Shown piece after piece: positions 24,587 to 37,088 of a DNA stretch of 64,000 nt. The stretch covers positions 4,843,501 to 4,907,500 of the forward strand of contig NC_132974.1 of the NCBI RefSeq assembly GCF_047496725.1, written 5' to 3'. The position numbers were made by a program, and so were the translations under genes. This DNA is from Anoplolepis gracilipes. Taxonomy: Eukaryota > Arthropoda > Insecta > Hymenoptera > Formicidae. Within the stretch, counting starts at the first letter, position 1; each line of letters starts with the position of its first letter. The notes under the pieces were generated by a model. It saw nothing but the letters and a program-made list of their open reading frames with translations. It did no database searches and was not told the origin of the DNA.

Positions 24587-24670
<84 letters not shown>
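24587..24670 (+). repeat. Interrupted (GA)n array, ~84 bp
   Basis: Blocks of GAGAGA are separated by GAAAGA interruptions, giving a nearly pure purine strand. It lies about 350 bases after the (GA)27 tract with the CGG array between. The serine/leucine-rich reading frame on the minus strand is a by-product. Confidence 0.96.
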
Positions 24671-24866
24671 CGTTGTGTTAAAGAAAAAGGAGAGAAAGCG
24701 AGAAAGTAAGAAAGAAAAGAAAGAGAAAGACGGGACGAAACTTGCAGCAGTCCCGCCACGCCATTTCGTAGCGCTATCAAAAGCTAGTTTACAAATGCTA
24801 CCGGCAACAACGGCGATATACTCCTACATTCTCGTTTCGAGTCTCTGCAGCTGCGAGGGGCAGAAC

Positions 24867-24887
24867 CGCGCGCGCGCACGCGCGCGC
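24867..24887. other. Alternating CG tract, Z-DNA prone
   Basis: 21 bases of strict pyrimidine-purine alternation, almost all CG with one CA step, and nearly palindromic. Such tracts favour left-handed Z-DNA under negative supercoiling; that is general knowledge, not something shown here. Confidence 0.9.
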
Positions 24888-25042
24888 TACATGCAACCTG
24901 CACTTAGTGAGCGCCGTGACCATTTACCTCTACGAGTTCTCACGAGTAGACAACTCTCTCTCTTGGCTCTCCTCCCATTGGCTAAGAAAACGCTCGGAAA
25001 TGACTCGAACGAATGAAGGGAGTACCTTGTTTTTAAATACTC

Positions 25043-25068
25043 AGTAATTAGAGTTCTCTCTAATTACT
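25043..25068. other. Perfect 11-bp stem, 4-base loop
   Basis: AGTAATTAGAG (25043-25053), loop TTCT, then the exact reverse complement CTCTAATTACT (25058-25068). AT-rich surroundings; no T-run follows to suggest a terminator, and none is expected in this context. Confidence 0.85.
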
Positions 25069-28000
25069 AATAGCCAAGAATCACCGACTCGCATTCACTA
25101 TAATTCTCTTTCTCTAAAGAAACTATATGTGTTTTTATTCTGTTTAGTCCTTATTATAGTATCGAACATAATTATCGTTGCTGTCAAGTTTTTTTAAGCA
25201 TGTTAATTTAATTATTATAATTTCATTGTTGATAAAAAAAATTATTTTGTTCTCTAAGGAAAAAAATTAAGAAATTAGATGGAAAGATATAAAAAAAGAT
25301 GTGGAAAATGTGTGTTAAATTAATTTGACAAAAGCTTTTAATTCTCTGTCCCGTATTTACACAATATCTATTTAATTATCAAAATCAAGTCTTAAGCATG
25401 ACTCACGAATGACGACGTGGTACTTTGGAAAGAGGGATTCTCGAATGTACGAATTATCTAAATGAACCGCATTGTACGTATGCACTGGCTCACAATGACT
25501 CGACGTAGAAAGCGAGAGAATGTAAAGCTGCAAACTGTCTGTTCTAATGTTTATCAGATGCCGAAGGGAAATGCGAGGCTAGTCCCAATTCACCGAAGCA
25601 GACAATAATTAATAATAGTGCCCCCTAGCGACAAGAAATTGTTCGGCTTTTACGTCGAGCCATTGTTATTTCAAGTTAGTATGCACGTGGCGCAGTTTCT
25701 CATCGAATGATATCCACGATGCAACGTTTAATTCTCCTAAGATATGAAGTATCCATTGACTTAACAGACTGAAAGTAGTAAAAAATATAAAGGAGAAAAT
25801 ATAGTAAAATTTTATAAAGGAAATTCCGAAGCAAATGATTATGAATTATAATAATGATTGTAATTGAAAACGGAAAATGTTCTTGATAATGGAAAGACTT
25901 TTTTGACTTTTAATAAGTCTCAGAAGGTAAAAGCTGAGCTCTTAATTAGCATTAAGTCGACTAAAAAGTAGACATTTAAAAGAATAATTTTCCAGAGTGA
26001 AAAAGTGCTTTAATGGCCATTTTAATGATCTCATATTATATAATCTCATATTATATGAGTCTGTAGATATCTATCATAACCAATTTCCTAAGTTATCGTC
26101 GTTGAATTCCAAATAGCAAGCGAGGGTACGCCTTAATAAGGCGAACACCGAAATCCGCTTAAAAGTGACAGAAATTGAAACGGCCATGAAAACCGAGCAC
26201 GTGATAGTTTCATTCCAGCGGGTTACCGCCATGCAGTACACATCGCGACAGGCTGTATATGTACGACCGCGTATAATCCTCTTAGGTTAATTGCTAGGAA
26301 GAATGACTCGCGGCGCTTTTCGAATTGGATTCGAGAACGTGTGCGGTTAGTCTCGGACTTGGAACCGAAAAGTTTCCAATTCCACGCCGGAAAGCACATG
26401 TCGCGGTGGCGCCCCTTACATGCTATGGCTATTCGAACACATACACACACACACATGAAACTAGTAATATATTTTACAGACGCGAAAGCTTACGCTTTTC
26501 TTGGTACATTTGCTATTGGACGTGACGTTCTCACAGTATCGTGAAAATCAGTCATATCGATTATGCAGAAAGGAAAGTTTAAAAAGGACGGGAGATATAT
26601 AAAGGATGCTTTTGAAAGATTATCGAAGGAAGAGGAAATGTTCGCAAGAAATAGAAAGAGAACGAATGACAATGAGAGAACGAATCGTGCACAACAGAAG
26701 AACAAAAACAAGATCGTCTCCATTTACCTCGGGGTTGTACGAGCGCATAAATTGGTGTAATTTTCTCCTGCCGGTTCCGACCGGTCTTCCATCCTTTCTA
26801 ATCGTGCCGGGTGCCATAGAAGCCGTGATTTCTGTTGTAATAACAGTCGGGAGGTACGCCAACGAAGAAGCTCTTCAGCGTTTTCTCATAAAGCGCCGGT
26901 TAGATTGCCGCTCGTGCGCGGGGGTGCTCGCGCACCCAGGAGCGAGACAGGTAGCACCGACAAGAGTATTCGTGTTGATCCTCGAGAAAAACAGAAAGAA
27001 AGGGAGAAAGAAGAAGGAGAGAATGGTGGGTCATAGTAACGCGAAGAGAGCCGAGAGAGAGTTTTGCGGTGGTTGTCGGTCGATGTAACCTTTGGCACGC
27101 GATCCCCCGTACGTCGAGTAACGTACCAAGGGAGAACTACTTTGCCGCCTTCCCCACGCAGTTAGCTTAGTACACCGCTGGTTACACACTAACTGGCCGA
27201 TGCACGCGCGCCTGTGTGTTTGAATGCACGACCGAGATGCCAAAGGCACACGGATCAAACCATAAAGCTGAGACGCTTCGTTTGAGAATCAGGTGTAATG
27301 AATAAAAACGTAAATTCTTTTTTTTTTTTTTTCTTCATATCGTGATATTCGGATATTATCGTATAACGGAAGAAATTAACCTCGGAATCGACCTTGATAT
27401 TCTTGTTGGCTGTTAATTCTGCTTTATCGGATATGAGTCATCTCATAGCGAATCTATTAAAGATTAAGGATATGCCGACGAATACGCTAAGTCAAAGCGA
27501 GTTAGATTAGATGCTCGACGAAAGATCGAGAATAGGTTCAAATTGATACCGAGTAACCTACTTCTCGCGATACTTGTTAATTAGACTTTGCCTACCTGGT
27601 AGAACGTAAACGTCAAATGCTTTTGATGCCGCCGTTACGATACCGAAACGCGCTCGCATCTATCGATCGCCGCGCACCAGGACGCAACCGTGTCTACAAT
27701 CTAAATGGAGTCGATTAATTGAATTGGCTACCGATTCGGTTACACGTACCGTATCTTGTCAATCTTTTATACTGCAAGTTTGTTTGTCGAGACGACGCTA
27801 AAAACAAACAAACTGATCAATAATGGTATCGATAAAAAGCGATATTAAAAAGGAGACGGAAAATAAAAGAAAAATCAACTTGAAAATAAAATAATGATGT
27901 ATGGTATAACTCAGATAATTCCAAAAATCGAAAAACAATTAAATATGCAATAATTTGATTTATTAATAATGTCTATTAACGATGTCGATGATACATTCAT

Positions 28001-29730
28001 TATAATTTTAACCTTTAAATTTAAGTTTAAGCTTCTACTTACTCTAACGCCAAGAAATAGTAAAATTAAATAGTTTTCAAATATTTATAATTTTATTTAT
28101 AACAAACATAACATAAAATGATATTAAATGATGCATTTATTATAATAAAAATGGTAAAATAAAATAACTTCAATGTTCAAGGATAATATTCTTTAAAAAT
28201 CTCACGCAAAAGCTTATTTTCAAACGAATTTATGGCACTGCTGCTGCCTGTCATCATTATCGTTCGAATTTCACGTTCCGATTTGACGTCGCATAGACGA
28301 ATCGACGGTCCGACCGTCGAATTTGTTACCGGTTCCCAAACGTGGCGCATCTAATAGAAGATCTCATAAAACGCGCATCGCGGATGAATTATTATACATA
28401 TGCGATTCAAAGAGGGGGACGAGTCCGATGTGAGTAACGGCCATATAAATCGTAGGCGAGCGCGCGCGACATGCTCGGAAAACAATAAAATCTATATTTT
28501 AATCTGCGCCAGAACGTCCTCGCGACCCACGTCAAAAGAATCCTGCCGCGAGATTGGTAGTGGAGGAGAAAGAAGAGAGACGAGGAAAGAGAGATGGGAA
28601 GAGAGGGATGAGAAGAGTGAGAGGACTGGAAGTGGTCGTTTGTCACACTACGAAGGTACAAGCAACACGGAGAGTAGCAAAATGTAAAAACAAAAACAAA
28701 AAAAAAAACTAATGCATGCCTACTGTATATGAACTATACAACGAGTCTATGAATAAAAATTGAACGAATCTTCAAGTTTTTAAAGATGATGGATTAGTTA
28801 TAAATGACACTAATTGTGTTTCCATGCAATTTTTTTATCTCAAAATCGCGCGGGATTCGTTTCTCTCTGTAAAATGAATCGATCGTGATATAATTTTAAT
28901 AATTGGCTTTTAGAGGCCGCGCCAGAAACGTTGGAAATTTCATCGCACGCTCGATTATTCTATATTTTTTAGTAGAAAAATTAATTGTCGATGGAAACAG
29001 AGCTGCAGCTATTCGATGTAATTGGCAAAAGATATCTCGATAATGTCCTGGGAAAGAGTAGAACGCTACTCTCACGCTTCGTCTCTGTCATTGATCGAAT
29101 CGCCGTCATTATCCGTCGTCACGTTTCGCCAATTAAACGAGATAGGATTACATCATCCTTTAGCAAAACGACACAAGTTCTTGGTGACCGTTCCGTACTC
29201 TTCTGTTTCACCGTAAAGACAATAGACCCCCAAGATCGTTATTTAGATTTAACAATGAATCGTTGAGAACGGAATTTATGGAAAAAAAGAAACGAGAGCG
29301 AGAACACAATTGCAAAGACGCGATGTAGGATTTAATTGGACCAATGGACTTGGCTCGAGTCATATAACGAATACAAATTGCACTCACAGGATACTCCAGC
29401 TTTTGCCGAATAAACTCGATCGATATATTATGTATATTACACTACAGCTGCCATTCGAGCGTTCCGTTGCCGCTTCTTTTTTTCTTTCATTGAATAAAAT
29501 AGCACCATAGAATGCCACAGAGGATAACGAAACCAATAGATAAGTGTCGAGAGTAGTTGATATCTTTAGTTTATACATATAAAAACTTTTTATTTAACAC
29601 AAGAAAAACGATAGTTTTTATACTCACATTTTTATTCTTCTACAAATATGTATTATATTCTACGTTAAAAGAAGAAACTAGTACAGAGTATATAAAAAAA
29701 TGTAGCCCCAGTTGTTTTAAAAGTTAATAT
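25069..29730. other. Non-coding; no gene seen
   Basis: AT-rich to 25400 and 25740-26100, CpG-moderate 26100-27290, AT-rich 27800-28220, then mixed. A (CA)n tract lies at 26438-26455 and a T-run near 27320. Frames up to 160 codons (26606-27088 plus) exist but overlap others on both strands and end in lysine/arginine-rich sequence from purine tracts. A near-palindrome with 8-bp arms (TCGACGGT, CCG, ACCGTCGA) lies at 28302-28320. Confidence 0.55.
26028..26059 (+). repeat. 15-bp tandem duplication ending in a palindrome
   Basis: ATCTCATATTATATA (26028-26042) is repeated at 26043-26056. The second copy with its flank forms CTCATAT-T-ATATGAG, a 7-bp-arm palindrome at 26045-26059. Confidence 0.9.
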
Positions 29731-29827
29731 AAAAAAAAAAAAAAAAAAAAAAATAGATGACAAATAATAAACAAAAAAGGAAGAGAAAATAAAGCGAATC
29801 GTTTAAAACAAAAAAAAAAAAAAAAAA
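29731..29827 (+). repeat. Two A-runs (A23 and A18) 56 bases apart
   Basis: A23 at 29731-29753 and A18 at 29810-29827, separated by A-rich sequence. No element body or target duplication was recognised. Confidence 0.95.
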
Positions 29828-30471
29828 GTTCTTAGACACTTTTAATCGCGTCGCGTTTAATTTTATTCTCGCCGTAGGTTTAATTCCGCGATCAGGCGGC
29901 AATTTAATACAACTGGAGAGATTAGTTTATAAACGTCGTTACGAGCAGTATGAGTAATGTGCAACTATACGTGACGACAGTATAAGCAGTTTACATTATA
30001 ACTGTCCGTACTAGTCCGCGGAGTGCCTTATCCCCTGTTTCATTTCTCCTTCTCTTGCTCGTCGGTAGTTTCGCGGTAGCTCAAAGACCCCTCCGGTAAC
30101 GGGCCTTTGCGCGTTACGCCCGGGTCAACCGCACGCTCCACACACGTCCTTGTGCTTGCGGTAACGCCGCGCCGGTTTACATACACACATAAGGAAATAG
30201 GAACCGCAATTTACTGCCTTAAACGGAACCCAACATTATCAACGGTAGCATTATGATTATGTACTTTCGGTAAAAGGACCGTACCGTGCGAAAGCGATGA
30301 TGCTTACATTTTCGCAGTATCACTGCGTTTGTGCGCATTCATCGGAACGGAAGGGATATGTTCTCATAAGACGTCTCGCAAAGCAAAATCTGAGAATAGA
30401 CGCGTCTCGCTTGAATACATGAGAAACGCACGAGCGTCGGGGATTGGTTTCGCGGCAATTTAGTTACGAAA
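29828..30471. other. CpG-rich block, no exon called
   Basis: GC-moderate to GC-rich sequence upstream of the frames at 30472. No recognisable promoter element or repeat. Confidence 0.5.
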
Positions 30472-31142
30472 ATGAAGCAAGGGGCTCTTAACCGTTTAAT
30501 TTGGTTTCAGGTAACGCTCGAAAAGTCGAGTGCTGGAAGACGAGGATCGACCGTCGAGTGTATCTCGTTCGAGTGTCCCTCTAGAACTCTAGACCGTAGT
30601 CTGTGTTTAACCTTCTCGCCGCCGGCGCCGGAGACGATTTTAGCGCGCGAAAATACAAGCGCGCACCTTGCCTCCCTTTCCGATGTAGTCGCGAAGATAA
30701 CATCTCATTTTCCATGTTGTTATCGGAACCGATGCGAAAACTGTCGAGGCACGCATTACGCGAGACAACGATCAGCGGAGTCGCGGGCTCGTTTATCTTG
30801 CGCACACGAAAGCATCGCGCGTCTGTTTACTTCTGTGATCCTCCCGGAGAATTAATTTCCAGCTTTATTCCGCGAGGTGCGACGAAATCTCACGGCTCCC
30901 TACAAAACTGCAATTAGTTCCAGTACGTGACTCGTCGTCGTCGGCGTGTCCGTAGTATTCGCTCGCACACGGAAACGCTGAACCAAGTTTCGCGCGAGCG
31001 AGTTAAGTTAGCACTTAATTCGCCGAGTTTCGAGCCTGCGAAACTTCCAGCAGCTGAGACTAGGGGCGAAGAAAATTCGAGAAAGAGGAAAAGACACGTA
31101 CAAGATGAGCCAGCCGGAGCCAGCGACGACAAAGTGCCATGA
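30472..31142 (+). CDS. CpG-rich block with two ATG frames
   Basis: A 127-codon frame (30472-30855) starts at an ATG with A at -3. After MKQGALNRLIWFQ it meets a CAG|GTAACG donor-like site, so it could be a short first coding exon or read through. A second frame (30927-31142) encodes about 71 residues with a disordered-looking acidic/basic tail (RKRKRHVQDEPAGASDDKV). Neither matches a family I know, and opposite-strand frames overlap both. The block is distinctly CpG-rich against its neighbours, which is why it is listed; chance is still more likely than not. Confidence 0.13.
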
Positions 31143-31241
31143 AAGAATCTTGTGATTCTTGAAATGGAAGATTCTCAAAAGATGGTCGTTTCATTTTAAT
31201 ATGTAAGCTGTGTGTAAAATAGACGAATAAAATTTACGCAA

Positions 31242-31242
<1 letters not shown>

Positions 31243-31275
<33 letters not shown>
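31243..31275 (+). repeat. (TA)16 microsatellite
   Basis: About 33 bases of pure alternating TA. Confidence 0.97.
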
Positions 31276-31277
<2 letters not shown>

Positions 31278-34200
31278 CTTTTGACCAATCTTCACCTTAA
31301 GAATATTAATTTAATTTTTATTTACTAATTTTTAATAAAATCATTAAAATGACTGAGAAACATTGTAATAAATGTACGTTCGGTTTTCATCAACTTGCGA
31401 CTGCGGTTAAACAAAATCGAGTAACTGGATGTAGACTTAATTAATGATAGCAATAGATATCGAAGAGATAATCGCGGAACTGAGTTCTTTTATCGTTTAG
31501 GGAAGTGGAAATAGCGTGCTTCCTACCTCGGACTCGTCCAAGAAAAAGAAAAAAAAATAACACGCTGTTAAAACTCGCGATAAACCTCCTCGGCAGGGAA
31601 TGGGCGAAAAAGAACTTGAGACAATGTAGATCGGCTGTTAAGATAAGAACGAGGGAGGATTGGTCCATTGGACCGACGGTGTGAGAAAAAAGTACCGAAA
31701 CGCGGAGGTGAAAGTCACGGCAGCGGAAACGAACCGTAAGGGTCAGCGCCGCGCGCAAAGGTCGGGGCGAAAATCGGGATGTAACTTTCGCCGAGGTGAA
31801 TTCCTTTTGGGTTAGGTCGAAAACTCCATACGCGGATAAGCCAGAGTTTTACAGACGAGTTATCGAAGAATTTCAGAATACAATAAGTCCCGCGTACAAC
31901 TCACGTGAACTCGGATTCGTCGGCATTTTGTCGGAATATTCCGTTTCAGTTATCTTTTTGAATACGGTCGCGAGAGAAAATCGCTGAAAGAAAATATGAC
32001 AAAGCTGCGGCTTAGAATAACTCGGTCGAGCTTTTATCGACGCATTCCCGATTAAATATAACGGCCAGTAAGAGAGGAGAAGAGCATTTCTATTCTCGCG
32101 GCGCGATCCACATGCAGGTCAGCATAGAAGAAATGTCACCGTCGGATGCAGAATGCGCATCCCACAAATGCAAATGCGCGTGCAACGATAACGATGGGCC
32201 GACAACGGACCACGCTTTCTCAGAAAAAGGTCAGAGGAAATGCGATCGCGAGATTCTTTAAAGGGCGTTGACGTAAAAATAGTATCTGGCGCGCGAGCGG
32301 CAGTCCGTAAAGCGCGGATAACCAAAGCTCTCTTTGAATGATCATTCTCAGCGGATGCGCTTTTAAGCGGCGACTATGCATCTCTGGCTTTCCTGCGGAA
32401 CGAGTAACATGGAGTAAACTTTTATTTATTCGATAGAATTTCAATTTCTTCGAAATATCTCGCGTCGCGTCGTACAAAACATTCGGAAACGACAAGACAT
32501 AAGTCAAAATAACTTTTTTTATATACGAACCTTACAAATTATATCAATTCAATCGTATTTTTAAATAAATATTGATTAAACTATACTTGCGCACATCCGC
32601 ACGCACTCAGATTGCATCTATACATATACCATACATGTATCCTCTACTCTTGTTAATTCTTTATTTTTTTCCTTTGTAAAATGCGCTATATCACGTTGCT
32701 CATTACAGTATAATTTTTTTGCGTGTTCATACGAGACTTAACAGAGTACACAGAATTCATTAAAAAATATATGTTCTTCACAATAATAAGATGGTGTACT
32801 ATTCTTAGAGTTTTATATTTAAGAAGATGCTCTCAAACTAGACATTCTTACTGTTTCTATATCTTACTTATAAAACGTGAGTTTATTAAAGATCTGCACA
32901 CAATGCAGATCTCTTTCGTCGACATTTTTTTCGCTTTTCAATTGAAAATCTTATCTTGTGCCTTTCTCATTTTTTTTCTTTTTTAATAATATACAATAGA
33001 AAGCTTAACATATTTACTATGTGTTATACGATCAAAGAAACAGAAGCAAAACACGTTCATAGAGTTCTTCCTCCGCGTTGCCTTTAAATAACGGTTCGCC
33101 CATTCTTCCGAGGCGTAACTATAATTTTAATATAGGTGTACTGTTCTATAGTATTCACAGAGTATAAAACTTCTTACTACACGCAATTGCTCTTTGGCAG
33201 TTTGTACGTAGAAATCTAATAAAATGGGATAAGATGATGATCAAAGACGAGATAAGCCATTATGAAACTTTGAGAGACTCAAAAATCTCTCGAAATTACG
33301 GAGAAGAACGCAAGGAGATTCTCCAACAAATTCAACTCTATTCAATGTTATTTTAATATAAACACAACATATCCATAAAGTACGCAGAATATCTTTCCGA
33401 GACTTATTAACGTATAAATATAATATAATCACGCAGATGAAATTGTTATGTATATCTCTTTTTCTATACTTATTTCTTTACTTTCCTTATTTTTCTCAAT
33501 ATAAGTATGCATAATAATATATATAATAAATAAATAAAATATAATAATAAATAAAAGATTGAAGAAAATATCGATTAATAGATCACTCATATTATGAAAC
33601 ATAAAAACCTATTCTGGTGTTATACTGCAACGATACCGCGCGTGGATAAAGTTTCGATATAATATAACACTATTTCATGCGCCATTGCAACGGAGTCGTC
33701 GATTCTATTCCATCCGTATATTGCTTGTCATATAAGTTGGCAAGGAGAACAGCGTTTCGTGATGAGGAAAAAAATAGTTGACAAGAACTCTGTATCGCAA
33801 TGGAAAAAAAAAAAAAAAAAAATATTTGCCGGCTATCACGCAGAGTATACACGTTCTAGACGTTTCGAAGTCAGTTCCGGAAAAGTAGCCGAGGATCAAG
33901 AAGAGGCAAGAAAGTGACGTGAAAAGTTGATAAAATTGAAAGTGCGAGGCGCGCACATTTATGGTGCACACGCGACGCCGCGTTGCGGCAACAGGCCGTT
34001 ATTGGCGAGAAAGGTGTCGCGAGTGAAAAAACCAAAGTTGAGAAAAAAAGAAAAAAAAAGGATAAGTCGAGTGTGGTGATTGCAGGTTGGCGATTGAAAT
34101 TTTCGTTTTATGCAAACACGAGCGAAATCCCTACTTGTAGCCGTCGATTTTTCAAAGACCATCAAAGAATTCCGCGCACGCGTTGCATCGCCCGCATATC

Positions 34201-36970
34201 CGCGCGCGCGCATGTAAATCGATGCAGGTGGATCGCAAAGCTCCGGAAAGCTCACGTCTTTCTTCCGAATATCGATCGCGCTTTGGATTTTGCTGGTTAG
34301 CTATACTTATATCGTAAAACTTTTATTCCATATTTTCGTGGAAGAAAAATATTGATATCCTGATTAAAATAAGCCAAAGCACAAAATTGCTTTCGATAAA
34401 AATAATCAGTCCGCTTCGTAAGTATATTTATGCTCGAACGAAAGATCTCGCCATTTTACTATTACGGAAGCAAATAGCTATTAGCTCTTCGTATTTCGCA
34501 CGCTAGAAGAGGGATTCCGATTGTAACATTGCAACAATTGGAATTTGTACTATTGACACGCAGCGAGGCGCGTGTAACTCTTTCGGTTAATTACCCGAAT
34601 TTCAAGAGGTGGTGAGCATGGTCGCAGTAAATAGAGTAGTTGCTGTTACATTTCGACGCAATCAATAACTGGCTTTTTTGTTTTATTTTATCTTTTTTAA
34701 TGACGCGTCATTCTCACCTCTCTTTTTTCCTCGTAACAATTTGAAAATCACAAGCATATCAGAAAAGTCAGATAGTACGCGAGTGAATGTATTTCGACGG
34801 CGAAAGAGAACTGGCAAGAGCGAGTGGTGGCATTTTTATCGAAGGAATTATCGCGATATTATTCCGGTCGGTAAGGAGGTACGGTTATTACGGCAGTTAT
34901 TGCAAATTATGGTGCCACTATGTGGAACACGTTGACACTCCCGCACCGATAGGCGATACATGTGCGGTGGCGCACATGCCGCTTGCTGCGCGAGACCCTT
35001 CATAATGGTAATCGATAAGTAATCTGCCGTAATCGTACGTGCAGTTAATGGTCACAGGTTTAAAACATATTATATGATATCGCGACCGTGAATTCGCGTT
35101 GTGATTTCAAGAGCGTTAATGGAGAACCTTAACAATCGCTTTTCGCCTCCCCCTAGACACGGTGATCAGTTTCCACAGGTCAGTTTCGTTTTTCAAACAT
35201 GGACTACATCGGCTTCGCATTAGCGAGATATCGGACGTGTACTCGTTGCAAGCTCGGTCAGTTGCATGGCACGTGAATAGCTCCACACAAGAGCTTTGCT
35301 AAAAATGTTTCACGCCCGCGCGATATCCATCGTTTGATATTGTTTATGAATGACCCTTTTTCATCTCTCGCTTGAAGCACCGATCCAATCAAGCAATCGT
35401 TTGACGCGCTTGTCAAAGATGATTCCCTGTGGATTTTTAGAGAATTGTTCGCGCCTATTTATCGATGATTGCATAATGGCACAAAGCTATTTTAACGGAA
35501 AAAAGAAAAAAAAATGTTGAAACAAAAAATCTATCAAATATATAAGCACGTTTGCTTATTACATAACAAAATAATTCCGAGTCAAATAATTGTCATAAAT
35601 TTATCATTATAAGGAAATGAAATATTAAGCGATTTTTGCATTAGAAATATGTTTGAGAAATCACGCTATTAATAAAGGCATCCTAAAACGATGATTTTTA
35701 CATGCTCTCATTTTTCGAGACGCAAAGTGTGCAGCGTTGATGTGATTTTTCGTCTTTTATTTCCTCCCTTTCATCGCTTCCTTTCATGGCGATAACATTT
35801 CCCCGGCCTTATTCTCGAAAAATGGGGGAACCTCGCGGAAGGCAGCGATCCATCATAAATTTAATATTCGAAATTTCACGAATGTTCCGCGCGCTTTGGG
35901 GGCCATTCGTTTCCGCCGGCGATATAAATCTGTCCGATAATGTACTAGGAAATGCAGTTAGTGAAGCCCAAAAGTCGCATAGCTTTCACGGATACACAGT
36001 TAATAGTAAAAACGCAGAGAGAAACGCGAAAATAATAGGCCGCGTCCGCGTCCACGTACAAAAATGGCGAGATTACATAGCTCATATTTTGTATTTTACG
36101 CAAGCATATAAATATATTGTATCTTTGATATTTCAGTCGCTTTTGTCTCTCCTCCTGCGTAAAGCGCGAAAACGGCGTTACAGCAGCGCAAAGCGTTGCG
36201 AACGAAATGAATAATCGCATAAAGCATTTAATAAATCAAAACGTCAAGACAGAAACTGTTCGGAGATTCGTGCGCACAGATTAGCCGTAATTTTGGGAGC
36301 GAGACTACACGTGTCTTCCGTTCAATGCGCGCGCGCAAGTCCCTCACATAAGTAGATTATAAATTCGTTCCGCGAATGTTATTATCCTTTGATTAGGCGC
36401 CTCGCTGCAATCCAATCTCGTACAATTCGTAGAAATACGAAACGTAGTTCGTAAAGCAACCGCAGTGCGATGCTCGCGTCCGTAAATGTTTTCGCGATCG
36501 TTACCGCGGTGATGCCCGTATTTTGTAACGTTTCGGTGATCCGACGTGAAACGCACGGATGGAGACGCGGGCGTTTACCCGCGTTCAACTGCCAACGAAT
36601 TCGCGTCTGTCTGTAAATTCGGCCAACATCCACGTTAACCGTGTGTAACGGCGCCTTATACAAAACCGGATAAAAGGACATCACAAATTTTATAAAAAGA
36701 AAATATTTATCTATTTTTTTTATCAAGAATATTCTTTAATTTTCAAGAAATTTTATAAAGATAATTGTATGCACGTATATTCTGATCTGCAACTTTTCTC
36801 GTAAATCAAATTTTCTCAAATTAATAAAAATGAGATGCTTGATTTATCGATTAAATCGCGTATTATGGAAATATTATTTATATCATCTAGAATGCGACAA
36901 TGACAGTAATCTTCGATACTAAAATACATTCTGATACTTTTAAGACGTACACGACATATTTGGTTATTGG
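31276..36970. other. Non-coding; alternating blocks
   Basis: CpG-moderate at 31440-32500, 33600-34300, 34440-35480 and 35700-36660; AT-rich between. A 142-codon ATG frame at 35786-36214 and a 105-codon frame at 33983-34300 lack domains and splice support. An A19 run lies at 33804-33822. A clean hairpin (AGATCTGCA, CACAA, TGCAGATCT) lies at 32890-32912. Confidence 0.5.
32890..32912. other. Perfect 9-bp stem, 5-base loop
   Basis: AGATCTGCA at 32890-32898 and its exact complement TGCAGATCT at 32904-32912, set in AT-rich sequence. Too short to classify. Confidence 0.85.
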
Positions 36971-37088
36971 CTGCGGTCGAGACCGCGCTATGAACGCTTC
37001 GAAACATCATTCTATCTTTATTTTCATAAAATATAGAACAAAAATAGAATAATGTTTCGAAGCATTCGTGATGCAGTCTCGATTACAG
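36971..37088. repeat. Long imperfect hairpin with transition-only differences
   Basis: Arms 36971-37019 and 37040-37088 are 49 positions each and symmetric about 37029/37030, with a loop of about 20 bases. By eye, 38 of 49 positions are Watson-Crick, including a near-perfect core GCTTCGAAACAT at 36996-37007. All 11 mismatches are C-A or G-T, so the arms differ only by transitions, several at CpG against TpG or CpA. This fits an old perfect palindrome, such as a foldback element, decaying by deamination. It could also be a hairpin RNA precursor. Confidence 0.85.

Noticed and set aside
26606..27088. 160-codon plus-strand frame
   Set aside because: Ends in a lysine/arginine-rich segment from purine tracts; overlapped by several other frames; no splice or start support.
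27530..27555. GGTTCAAATTG resembling a tRNA B box
   Set aside because: No matching T-arm stem or acceptor stem.
35786..36214. 142-codon ATG frame
   Set aside because: Looks protein-like by composition, but no recognised domain, no flanking splice signal, and overlapped by a 91-codon opposite-strand frame.
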